From contig JAQUEZ010000039.1 of assembly GCA_028684915.1 (NCBI GenBank), positions 1 through 40,359 of the forward strand: a stretch of 40,359 bases of DNA, in the 5' to 3' direction. Below the pieces are notes generated by a model that worked only from the letters and a program-made list of their open reading frames with translations, was not told where the DNA came from and made no database searches. The translations under genes and the position numbers were made by a program. Positions 32,775 to 40,359 of this stretch are shown here, one piece after another. This DNA is from Desulfobulbus sp. GTDB taxonomy: Bacteria; Desulfobacterota; Desulfobulbia; Desulfobulbales; Desulfobulbaceae. The number at the start of each line of letters is the position of its first letter. Position 1 is the first letter of the stretch.

Positions 32775-34145
32775 TCAAGGCTCGATTTTCCGTACCGCCT
32801 CACTGATGGAAAGCGGATACGGTTGAAGTTTGCGGAGAAAGACGGGCATGCTGTTGCGGGCCTCTCGGGCCGCATCCAGACTGTCATAAATACCGTAAAA
32901 AACAAACAGGGTGGGAGGATTGGTTTGTTTTTGCTGCAGATACACCTGATTGAGAATAGGGGCGTAGTCACTTGTGGCTAAGGTCCCGGCCAGGCTCGAT
33001 TCGGCTGTGGGCGAGGAAAGCATCATCAGTTGAATAGTATATTTTCCCTGATGCATCCCGGCCAACCAATCTGCACTGGCACCAAGCCGTTCACAAAAAA
33101 TTTTTTCACCATCAATTTGGGAAAGTTGCGACAATGGCTGCGGGTTAGTGAACGCAAGCGATGAGGTGTGCAGAGAAGAAGACCGATTAATGGTCTCTGA
33201 TGGTGCCTGCTGATCGACACGATTGAGAAAAAGGCCAATACCCAACACCAGGACAAAGGAACCAGCCAAGGCTCCGACCAGAATGGGATGACCGCGCAAC
33301 AGATCATACATAAGCAGGGTGCGGCTTTGCCGTGGAACCGGCGCAGTGGTCGCTTCCGGCTCCACTTGATCGAGCAGAACCATGAATGATTTTTCCGCAC
33401 AAAAATCCTGCAAAACTTTTTCGGCCAATATGTTGATTTGCCTGAGGTTCCCCTTGGCCGCATTATACAGTGTGCTCACTACCCCTTCGGTAAAAACCTC
33501 GGCAAACTGCTCATCGGACATCCCGACGCTACTTGTGCGAAAACGAAGATATTGCAAGGTTTCACTTTCAGATAGCTCCTCCAGGACATAAGTATTGCTA
33601 AAGGTGGTTTGGGTACTGCACGAGGCCATCTGCTCAAGGTTGGCATCCAGGCTGGGGCGGCCGACGAGCACCAAACTCAGGAGCAGATCATCGTCCCCTT
33701 TACCGACATGGCGCACCAGCCGTTCGAGTACTGTCAGAAATAACTTTTCCGCCTCATCAATCAAGAGCACCACCCGAATACCGTGGGCTTGCTGTTGGGC
33801 CAGCACCTGTTGCGCCAGGCTATACACGGTGCCCTGGGCATGGGGAAGGCCGGGGGGCATTCCCAAATCCAGACAGACAATACGCAGTAGGTCATCAAAG
33901 GAACCGATGGGATGCTCGAAAACGATGACATGGCACGATTCGGGAAGCCGCTCTTCGATCAACCGGCAGATCAATGTTTTCCCCGACCCTTCCCGCCCGA
34001 TAAGCTTCAGCAGCGACTTTCCGGCCACAATATCGAGAATAAGCGACTGGCAGGCCATTTCTTTCCGGGATCCAGGAAAAAATATCTCCGGATTTACGGA
34101 TTCTGCGAAAGGAGGTTGGGTGAGGTTAAAATGTTCGAGGTACAT
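32775..34145 (-). CDS. ExeA/MshM-like AAA ATPase with C-terminal SPOR-like domain
   Basis: About 456 residues from MYLEHFNLTQPPF, the usual ExeA opening. Walker A is GREGSGKT (50-57), Walker B is VVLLIDEAEKL, with the sensor VLVGRPSLDANL. A single membrane segment (about 290-312, HPILVGALAGSFVLVLGIG) separates the cytoplasmic ATPase from a periplasmic C-terminus that resembles SPOR (GKYTIQLMML, VFYGIYDSLDAAREA), which binds denuded septal peptidoglycan. ExeA relatives assist secretin or pilus assembly in the cell wall. No secretion genes adjoin it, so the partner is unknown. The start is chosen by family resemblance; the ribosome site is weak. Confidence 0.85.
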   Translation of the reverse strand: MYLEHFNLTQPPFAESVNPEIFFPGSRKEMACQSLILDIVAGKSLLKLIGREGSGKTLICRLIEERLPESCHVIVFEHPIGSFDDLLRIVCLDLGMPPGLPHAQGTVYSLAQQVLAQQQAHGIRVVLLIDEAEKLFLTVLERLVRHVGKGDDDLLLSLVLVGRPSLDANLEQMASCSTQTTFSNTYVLEELSESETLQYLRFRTSSVGMSDEQFAEVFTEGVVSTLYNAAKGNLRQINILAEKVLQDFCAEKSFMVLLDQVEPEATTAPVPRQSRTLLMYDLLRGHPILVGALAGSFVLVLGIGLFLNRVDQQAPSETINRSSSLHTSSLAFTNPQPLSQLSQIDGEKIFCERLGASADWLAGMHQGKYTIQLMMLSSPTAESSLAGTLATSDYAPILNQVYLQQKQTNPPTLFVFYGIYDSLDAAREARNSMPVFLRKLQPYPLSISEAVRKIEP

Positions 34146-34545
34146 GGAGTCTATTTCTGCACAGTAAGTATTCAGATGCATGCAAAGTACATAACAAATA
34201 ATTACCCAAGGTCTCAGCACATTACCAAAGATTAAATTTTCTTAAACCTATCAAATATTCCCTAAAATTGCTTATAATTGTTATTTCGGCTAAAAATAGT
34301 TTTCATCACTCACCATTCAAGATCAAAAGGCTGAGAAGAATTTTCCAAAATTTCATCCTCGGGAAAAGATCGATTCCGACAACCCGGAATTTTGATGCTT
34401 CGACAATACCGGACAAAACATCGACTAAAAAATAATTCAAATAAAACAACCAATTACATGTAAAGTTACACATATACGCAATTGGGACCCAAATATGCAA
34501 TGCAGTTCTTTAGTCATTTTTTAAATATTTTCAAAGGAGCAGCAA
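34146..34545. other. AT-rich intergenic region without a supported gene
   Basis: 400 bp between divergent genes, visibly richer in A+T than the surroundings. TTGGGACCCAAATATGCAA at 34482-34500 is a weak sigma-54-like candidate for the PEP-CTERM gene (GG-N10-GC spacing holds, but the -24 box is poor). Confidence 0.3.
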
Positions 34546-35268
34546 ATGAAAAAATCAACAATGAGCTTGGCTATAGCGACAGCATGTTTGCTTAGCAACA
34601 ATGCTTTTGCCGACACATTTACGTTCGATGACAACTGGAAGAATTGGAATAACAATAGTTCGCTAAACACCGGGCTCAGCAACACAGACGAAAATGGCAC
34701 CCCATTAGTTGATCAGCTTATTGTCAAAACAAACAATGAAAACACTCAAATCACTTCGATCCAAATTACGCTCCGCAGCAACAGCCGTGAAACGTTTGAT
34801 TCACTGTTCATTAACACTAATTGGACAAGCACGACAAATTGGGACGACTGGACTTATTTCGTTCATGACGGTGAAAATAACCATAATACCACTTCTGGAA
34901 TTTCCATTGGCACGGTTCCTGGCAACGGCCTCTATTCAGTTACGGAAGATTATAGGTACACAATTGTTGGCACTTTGAGTGGATATATTTTAAGAACCGG
35001 CAATCCAAATGGTATCGACGGCCAAGATTTATCACTTCTTAATTCATCACCCGACGTCTCCTTTTCAAACAACACCATTAGTTACAATTTTGCCAATGGC
35101 CTTGCATTGAATGGCGGCTTTTTTGTTGCCTATTCCCCATGGTGCGCCAATGACGTCATTGGTGGTGGCAAACAAATGGATCCCGTTCCCGAGCCAACCA
35201 CCATGTTGCTGTTCGGTACCGGCCTCGCCGGGCTGGCTGGCATTGCCCGTCGCCGCACGAATAGCTAA
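34546..35268 (+). CDS. PEP-CTERM sorting-domain exported protein
   Basis: 240 residues. Signal peptide MKKSTMSLAIATACLLSNN, cleaved near AFA-DT. The body is rich in Asn, Thr and Ser (LNTGLSNTDENGT, SIQITLRSNSRETF) and has no known catalytic motif. The C-terminus is a canonical PEP-CTERM signal: VPEPTTM, a hydrophobic helix (LLFGTGLAGLAGI), then ARRRTNS. Such proteins are processed by an exosortase and delivered to the surface or exopolysaccharide matrix; the exosortase must lie elsewhere. AAAGGAG precedes the ATG. Its base composition is noticeably more A+T-rich than its neighbours, suggesting transfer or relaxed constraint. Followed by a strong terminator. Confidence 0.85.
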   Translation: MKKSTMSLAIATACLLSNNAFADTFTFDDNWKNWNNNSSLNTGLSNTDENGTPLVDQLIVKTNNENTQITSIQITLRSNSRETFDSLFINTNWTSTTNWDDWTYFVHDGENNHNTTSGISIGTVPGNGLYSVTEDYRYTIVGTLSGYILRTGNPNGIDGQDLSLLNSSPDVSFSNNTISYNFANGLALNGGFFVAYSPWCANDVIGGGKQMDPVPEPTTMLLFGTGLAGLAGIARRRTNS

Positions 35269-35294
35269 GCATCACCTTCACATAGACAGCAAAT

Positions 35295-35322
35295 AAGGCA
35301 AGCCTTGAGGCTTGCCTTTTTT
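35295..35322 (+). terminator. Rho-independent terminator after the PEP-CTERM gene
   Basis: AAGGCAAGCC-TTGA-GGCTTGCCTT stem followed by TTTT. Confidence 0.9.
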
Positions 35323-35375
35323 GGTTTCCGGTGTAGGATTTCGCGCACTATTATCCTCAGCCGCACTAGAGCATC

Positions 35376-36071
35376 ATGCCTGTCTTCCGCCTCACCGACG
35401 CCCTTCTCTTTCCCTCTCCTGAATTTGCCGAAGACGATGGTCTACTGGCCGTGGGCGGCGATCTCAATCCGGACCGGCTGGTCATGGCCTATAGCCAGGG
35501 TATCTTTCCCTGGTATTCCCAGGGCGATCCCATTCTTTGGTGGTCGCCTGTTCCCCGGCTCGTTTTGTTTCCGCAAGAATTCCATCTCCCCAAACGGCTG
35601 AAACGCATCCTCAACGCAGGCACCTTTACCGTCACCGCCGATACCGCTTTCGCTGAGGTTCTAGCCAACTGCGCCACGGCATCCGGCCGTGACGAGCACG
35701 GGACCTGGATTACACCCGAGATGCAGCAGGCTTACCTGGAACTGCACAAATTCGGCTTTGCCCACTCAATCGAATGTTGGCAAGATGGTCAACTGGCCGG
35801 CGGTCTCTACGGGGTCTGCCTGGATCGGATATTTTTTGGCGAATCGATGTTTACCCGCATCAGCAATGCCTCAAAAGTGGCCCTGGCCACTCTGGTTCAC
35901 CTGGCCCAGCAAAAGGGCATCGCCCTCATCGACTGCCAGATGACCACCGAGCACCTGCTGCGCTTCGGCGCACGTGAGCTTTCGCGGGAGGCCTTTCAAG
36001 CGCAACTCGATCAACACATCCACGACTGCCTCCCACAAAAAAAATGGTGTTTGCCAAGCCGCAACAAATAA
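35376..36071 (+). CDS. aat: Leucyl/phenylalanyl-tRNA-protein transferase
   Basis: 231 residues, normal length. Signature blocks: LLAVGGDLNPDRLVMAYSQGIFPWYS, WWSPVPRLVLFP, GTWITPEMQQAYLELHKFGFAHSIECW, GGLYGVCLDRIFFGESMF, and LIDCQMTTEHLLRFGARELSR, each cut here to its core. It transfers Leu or Phe from tRNA to N-terminal Arg or Lys of proteins, marking them for ClpS/ClpAP (bacterial N-end rule). No clpS or clpA is adjacent in the window. The region after it (36072-36236) holds no supported gene. Confidence 0.96.
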   Translation: MPVFRLTDALLFPSPEFAEDDGLLAVGGDLNPDRLVMAYSQGIFPWYSQGDPILWWSPVPRLVLFPQEFHLPKRLKRILNAGTFTVTADTAFAEVLANCATASGRDEHGTWITPEMQQAYLELHKFGFAHSIECWQDGQLAGGLYGVCLDRIFFGESMFTRISNASKVALATLVHLAQQKGIALIDCQMTTEHLLRFGARELSREAFQAQLDQHIHDCLPQKKWCLPSRNK

Positions 36072-36236
36072 AGGCTCAACAAACACCATACAGGAAAGAA
36101 AGCAAAGAAATACTGGTTCCCCAAAACATACTGCAACAACCTTTCAGGGACCGCCGCAGGATGAATCCTGATTCCCGCTGCCAATAAAAATAACCACCAC
36201 ATTGTCGGCGTCAACCGAGGAAATCAACTGACGGGA

Positions 36237-38342
36237 TTATTGCTCCAACTCAAATTCATAGCGCAGCCCTGAACGGGAAAAATGACGATCTATTTTTTTC
36301 AACCCGTACAGATTGGCCACTTGGAAGTTAACCTCCCAGTCCCCCACCGAAGACGCGCCCTTACCCAGATAGACAATATCGATCACTTTCATCTCCTCTG
36401 GTGCCACCGAAAGCAGCATCAACAATCGGTTGCGGCTCACCTGCAAGACAATGATTCGCTGGATTTTTTCGATACAGGTGCTCTTGAGTTTCCACCGCAC
36501 TTCCACCGCATCCTCACGTTGAAAGTTGATCTTCTGCAGCTGCGTACAATCTTTGCGGTGCAGAGAAAGCCCACGTTCACTCAAAAGCCCAATCACCCCT
36601 TTATCCAGTGGACCGGGCTTGCAGCAGGCCGAGGATTTGAGCACCACCGAATCCAGGGTGGTAAGATCGACCCGGTTAAACACCCCGGTGGGTTGAAACA
36701 GGGTCGGCAGTCCGACATAGAGTCCGTTACGAATTTCATAAATCAGCTCCCGTAATCGCACCCTGCCCTCACCGAGCTGCAGATACAGATCTTCAAGCGA
36801 TTCAATCCCGAAATAGGTGAGAATATCGATCATCCCTTCTTTTTCCACCACCTCGAAAGGGACGCCGTACCGTCGCAGTTCCTGGGAGAGCACCGAGGCG
36901 CCGATCTGCCGCGAAACCGCCTCCCGTCGCAGACGAAAGGCCTTAGAGAGTTCCGAGCGGGCTTTGGGAGTCTGGCAGAGCATCTGCAAGGTCGGATCAA
37001 AGTTGACCGGTCCTTCTTGACGCAAAACCTTGATCACGCTGCCGTCACGGAGCTGTTGGTCAGGACGGATTTTTTGTTTACCGATCATTCCTCCGACGCA
37101 GGTATGACCGATGGCCGTATGGACCCGGAAGGCAAAGTCGAGCAGGATCGAGTTGACCGGCAGACAGATCAGATCTCCCTGAGGGGTATAGGTATAGATC
37201 TCCTTGCGACCACTGGCAGCGATCATATCCCGGTAGGAAACGGAATCGTCACTGCCGAGAATGTCAAACATCTCGGTTATTTCACGAAAATAGCGACTAT
37301 TGCTTTTTCTATCGCTGGTCCATTCCCGGATCATGCCCCGCTGGGCACGGCGGGCCATTTCTTCGGTGCGGATTTTAAATAGATACTTGCGGCCATCTAT
37401 ATTCGGCCGAGCATGCAGCCCCTGGTAGCCCGATGGCTTAGGACTGGCTATAAAATCGCGAATAGTCCGCGGGATCGGCGGATAAATGCGGTTAAGCACA
37501 CCCAATGCCCGGTAGCACTCGCTACGGTTCTCCATGAGAATGAGAATTTCCTGGGGACTCTCGATCTCCTTGATGAGAATACGGTTACGCACATCATAAT
37601 ATCCCCAAAGCCCTTTAGTGCGCAGGGCAACCGTTCCCTGTAACCCGTCTTCATTGATCGCGTTTTGCACATTCTCGATGATCGCAAGCACCGTCGGATC
37701 GTTACGCAGACTGTTGATATTTATCTGCAGGCGACTACCCTGGCGGGGAAATTTGTAGGCTAGGGCCAGGTTGTACAGTTCCCGTTTGATGGCAAACAGG
37801 CCCAGGATCGTGGCTAAGGGTGCATAGATGTCCAAGGTTTCATCGGCGATCTTTTGCCGCTTATGCTTGGGCATGCTTGAGAGGGTGCGAAGATTATGCA
37901 GTCGGTCTGCCAGCTTGACGATCATAACCTCAAGTTTGGCAGCCGCTCCGCTGAAAATCTTGCGATGGACCAGTTTTTTAAACGTCTGGCGATCGCCGGT
38001 GTAGTGGGTGACCTTGGTGCAGCCTTCGACGATGGCCTCGACTGTGGGACCAAATCGCTCTCGAATGACCTCGTCGGTGACCTCCTCAACATCCTCTACC
38101 GTGTCGTGCAACAGGGCTGCGGCTAAGATTTCCGGATTACGGATATCGAGCTCCTCGGTCAAGATACGAGCCACCGAACACGGGTGCATAATGTAGGGAT
38201 CGCCGGATCGCCGCCACTGATCGCCATGCGCCTCTATCGCAAAATCCAGTGCCTTCCAGAAGACCTGGGTTTCCGGACCGTCACCAATAAAAGACAGCAT
38301 GGACTGGCGGTAAGTCTCCAGATCAAATTTGACGTACTGCAT
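36237..38342 (-). CDS. RelA/SpoT homologue with decayed synthetase domain
   Basis: 701 residues. The HD hydrolase domain looks intact: H53 (YIMHPCSV), H79-D80 (LLHDTVEDVE), E83-D84, D146 and N150 (KLADRLHN). The ppGpp-synthetase domain keeps its outline (ECYRALGVLNRIYPPIPRT, SGYQGLH, KIRTEEMARRAQRGMIREW), but the usual catalytic EVQIRT Glu is Leu321 (YLFKIRT) and the RxKxxxYS and DxxAxR motifs are not recognisable. TGS (about 380-440), a Cys-rich segment (SACCKPG...HRKDC) and a C-terminal ACT-like region follow. I infer a ppGpp hydrolase without synthetase activity, so another synthetase should exist in the genome. The ATG at 38342 is chosen; a GTG one codon earlier is possible. Confidence 0.9.
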   Translation of the reverse strand: MQYVKFDLETYRQSMLSFIGDGPETQVFWKALDFAIEAHGDQWRRSGDPYIMHPCSVARILTEELDIRNPEILAAALLHDTVEDVEEVTDEVIRERFGPTVEAIVEGCTKVTHYTGDRQTFKKLVHRKIFSGAAAKLEVMIVKLADRLHNLRTLSSMPKHKRQKIADETLDIYAPLATILGLFAIKRELYNLALAYKFPRQGSRLQININSLRNDPTVLAIIENVQNAINEDGLQGTVALRTKGLWGYYDVRNRILIKEIESPQEILILMENRSECYRALGVLNRIYPPIPRTIRDFIASPKPSGYQGLHARPNIDGRKYLFKIRTEEMARRAQRGMIREWTSDRKSNSRYFREITEMFDILGSDDSVSYRDMIAASGRKEIYTYTPQGDLICLPVNSILLDFAFRVHTAIGHTCVGGMIGKQKIRPDQQLRDGSVIKVLRQEGPVNFDPTLQMLCQTPKARSELSKAFRLRREAVSRQIGASVLSQELRRYGVPFEVVEKEGMIDILTYFGIESLEDLYLQLGEGRVRLRELIYEIRNGLYVGLPTLFQPTGVFNRVDLTTLDSVVLKSSACCKPGPLDKGVIGLLSERGLSLHRKDCTQLQKINFQREDAVEVRWKLKSTCIEKIQRIIVLQVSRNRLLMLLSVAPEEMKVIDIVYLGKGASSVGDWEVNFQVANLYGLKKIDRHFSRSGLRYEFELEQ

Positions 38343-38421
38343 CACGTTCCCGCCCCACCTTGGCTTTTTCTTTTCTTACCGCTGAAATGGTGTACAATTG
38401 TTGTTTCCGTACCCCGCTGAG

Positions 38422-38432
38422 AACGACGTCCC
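38422..38432. repeat. R2 motif core between the RelA/SpoT and RNase R genes
   Basis: TGAGAACGACGTCCCG, one mismatch to the R2 core, inside a larger inverted repeat CCGTAC...GTACGG (about 38407-38437). The surrounding 384-bp gap is divergent promoter space. Confidence 0.4.
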
Positions 38433-38567
38433 GTACGGTGTAACAGATTTTTTTTATACTGCGTGCATGCGTGTTTCGGGGTGCATGAGTCCACCACCAT
38501 TCATTTTTCCGCCCCAAAGACGAAACTGTACTCTAACAGAGACAATCCAGTGGACAAAGCATTTATT

Positions 38568-38585
38568 CATGGCCTCGTAAAAAAC
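38568..38585. repeat. Left terminus of the MITE-like repeat (copy E)
   Basis: CATGGCCTCGTAAAAAAC matches the left end of copy B (TATGGACTCGTAAAAAATC). The interior and right end are not recognisable, so this is a solo or decayed end upstream of the RNase R gene. Confidence 0.35.
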
Positions 38586-38726
38586 AAAAAACGGAAAGCC
38601 ACATAGAACCAAAACATTATTGCGTTATAAAATGTGGAACGTCACCCTTGTGGGTAGCTACAAGAATAACCCAATTTACCAACCGCCGGATTCCAATGTA
38701 TGTATCCGCGCAAGGAAGGGATAGAG

Positions 38727-40359
38727 ATGGCCAGAAAAATTCCCCGCAGAAAAAAAACCACTGCCGATTCCCGTAAAAAACGACACGTACGCAGCGGCCC
38801 AGCCAAACCCTCCGACTCACTGCAGTCTTCCATTCTCAACCTGCTCAACGAACGGCAACAGCCACTGAACATCAGCGAGATCACCCTGGCTCTCCACATG
38901 CAACGCCGCCAGCTTTCCACCCTGCACACGGCACTGGCTGCGCTCGAGAATGATCGGAAAATCGAAAAGACAGGGCGACGATTCGTCTCTATTTCCCGAC
39001 AGGAATCCCTGCGCGCCACCCTCGAGCTCACCAGCAAGGGCTTCGGCTTTGCCGTCCTTGAGGGGGAACAGGCACAAAAAGGCAAGGACATCTTTATTCC
39101 GCCCCCTTATCTCGGTGGCGCCAGCCATGGCGATACCGTGCTCCTAACCTTGATCGGCTCGGCCCGCGGTCGCCGCGAAGGTCGGGTCCTCGAGGTGGTG
39201 CAACGGGCGGTCACTAAGGTTTGCGGCATCTTCAACGCCAGCAATCACGGCGGCTACGTTGCTCCGGATGATGATCGTCTCCCCTATACGGTGATGATCC
39301 TCCCGAAGGATACCCGAAATGCCGGGGACGGGATGGCAGTCCTGGCGGAAATCACCGATTACGGCTCAGAACGCCAAGGGCCAAGTGGCCGCATCCTCGA
39401 TATTCTGGGCGATGCCAGGGATGCGGGGGTCCAAATCCAGATGGCGGTTAGCCAGTTTTCCCTACGCGAACATTTTCCCGCCGATGTTGCAACCGAGGCA
39501 GCCGAACTTGCGGCGGTCTGTGAATGTGAACCTGGGCGAAAAGACCTTCGCCATCTGGCCCATGTCACCATTGACGGGGAAACCGCCCGCGATTTTGATG
39601 ACGCCATCTGTGTTGAATATGGCGATGAAGGGTATACCCTCTATGTTTCCATCGCCGATGTCAGCCATTATGTGGCCACCAATTCCGCCATTGACCGTGA
39701 AGCCTATCTCCGCGGCACCAGCGTTTACCTGCCGGACCGAGTTCTCCCCATGCTGCCGGAGCGCCTCTCCAATGATCTCTGCAGCCTAGTGCCCAACCAG
39801 GATCGGGCAGCCTTTACCGCCATTCTTCGCTTTGATCACCAAGGCAAACGCATTGGAGAGCGGTACTGCAAATCGCTGATCACAAGCAGACAACGCTTCA
39901 CCTACACCACGGTCAACCAGCTGCTTTATGTAAAGGACCCACAGGCCCGCAAAGAATTTGCCCAATTATTACCAATGCTGGAACAGGCCGATCGGCTTAC
40001 AGGCCTCTTGAAAAAGCGACGCTTGGAACGCGGCAGTCTTGAGTTCAATATCCCCGAGCCCGTGGTCCAACTTGTGGACAACCGGGTGACCGCAATCAAC
40101 TTGGCTGAGCGAAATCGGGCCCACCAACTGATTGAAGACTGCATGTTGGCCGCGAATGAGGCAGTGGCCGAGACCCTGGCCAAGGCGCAACAACCGGTGC
40201 TTTACCGCATCCACGAACGCCCTGATCCGGTCAAACTGGAAACCTTCACCGATGCCGCCAAGGCCCTGGGGCTCACCCTACCCCGTTCCGAGGTCAGTCC
40301 GGCCTGGTTTTCCGAAGTGATTCGCCAGGCAGCGAACTCCACCTCCGAATACATCGTCA
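38727..40359 (+). CDS. rnr: Ribonuclease R, 5' part (runs off the window)
   Basis: An open reading frame of 544 codons continuing past the edge. AAGGAAGGG lies 6-8 nt before the ATG. The N-terminus is strongly basic (RKIPRRKKTTADSRKKRHV), then a winged-helix segment, cold-shock domains and the RNB catalytic domain beginning near VTIDGETARDFDDAI, whose Asp cluster is the metal site. SVYLPDRVLPMLPERLSN and RRLERGSLEFNIPE are further RNB blocks. RNase R degrades structured RNA 3'-5', including tmRNA-tagged messages. The divergent neighbour is the RelA/SpoT homologue. The C-terminal S1 domain lies outside the window. Confidence 0.93.
   Translation, partial: MARKIPRRKKTTADSRKKRHVRSGPAKPSDSLQSSILNLLNERQQPLNISEITLALHMQRRQLSTLHTALAALENDRKIEKTGRRFVSISRQESLRATLELTSKGFGFAVLEGEQAQKGKDIFIPPPYLGGASHGDTVLLTLIGSARGRREGRVLEVVQRAVTKVCGIFNASNHGGYVAPDDDRLPYTVMILPKDTRNAGDGMAVLAEITDYGSERQGPSGRILDILGDARDAGVQIQMAVSQFSLREHFPADVATEAAELAAVCECEPGRKDLRHLAHVTIDGETARDFDDAICVEYGDEGYTLYVSIADVSHYVATNSAIDREAYLRGTSVYLPDRVLPMLPERLSNDLCSLVPNQDRAAFTAILRFDHQGKRIGERYCKSLITSRQRFTYTTVNQLLYVKDPQARKEFAQLLPMLEQADRLTGLLKKRRLERGSLEFNIPEPVVQLVDNRVTAINLAERNRAHQLIEDCMLAANEAVAETLAKAQQPVLYRIHERPDPVKLETFTDAAKALGLTLPRSEVSPAWFSEVIRQAANSTSEYIV

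Noticed and set aside
34306..34500. Minus-strand frame of 64 codons in the AT-rich gap
   Set aside because: No ribosome site and no recognisable motif. Hydrophobic content is expected from AT-rich DNA.
36011..36214. Minus-strand frame of 67 codons with hydrophobic stretches
   Set aside because: It overlaps the end of aat in antisense and has no ribosome site; the hydrophobicity comes from antisense of basic and Asn-rich sequence.

Overview
The window looks like a chromosomal segment of a sulfate-reducing or sulfur-metabolising member of the Desulfobacterota, probably Desulfobulbales. This is inferred from content, not from a search. The pointers are a metal-binding adenylate kinase lid of the type known from Desulfovibrio, a fused uroporphyrinogen-III methyltransferase/synthase beside hemC, many stand-alone receiver proteins with sigma-54-type promoters, a PEP-CTERM protein, and an ApgM-type enzyme beside homoserine dehydrogenase.

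Layout. 1-10.6 kb, almost all minus strand, is a transport and signalling block. It holds the start of a PAS-domain gene, an NhaD-type antiporter, an operon of receiver protein, CBS protein and DASS anion transporter, a PilZ protein, and a five-gene phosphorelay. In transcription order the phosphorelay is: degenerate nucleotide-kinase/BON/receiver fusion, Cache-type sensor kinase, receiver, kinase-like protein without an ATPase site, receiver. Candidate sigma-54 promoters precede both receiver-containing operons, so I infer that they form one regulatory unit acting on sodium-coupled transport. 10.6-13 kb holds small proteins (a glycine-zipper lipoprotein, a Cys-rich cytoplasmic protein, a Cys-rich exported peptide) and an initiator tRNA. 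13-16.2 kb is the minus-strand operon hom, apgM-like (possible homoserine kinase), thioesterase. 16.4-20 kb has adk, hemC and cobA-hemD. 20.1-25.2 kb has a cereblon-like (CULT-domain) protein, a small outer-membrane protein, an FG-GAP repeat protein and a porin. 25.3-27.1 kb is a receiver-GAF-kinase hybrid. 27.4-31.8 kb is the plus-strand run HEAT protein, DinG-type helicase, polyprenyl synthase, YibQ-type deacetylase, converging on ispH. 32.8-40.4 kb has an ExeA-like ATPase with a SPOR domain, a PEP-CTERM protein, aat, a RelA/SpoT homologue with a decayed synthetase domain, and the 5' part of an RNase R gene that runs off the window.

Two families of short intergenic repeats cross the window. 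One is a MITE-like element of about 160 bp with ends resembling TGATGGACTCGTAAAAA and a co-varying internal hairpin. The other is a hairpin motif around GGAACGTCGTTCTCG found upstream of several genes. The most unusual single items are the bacterial CULT-domain gene, the phosphorelay with a kinase-dead His protein and a degenerate-kinase/BON/receiver fusion, and the covarying repeat family.
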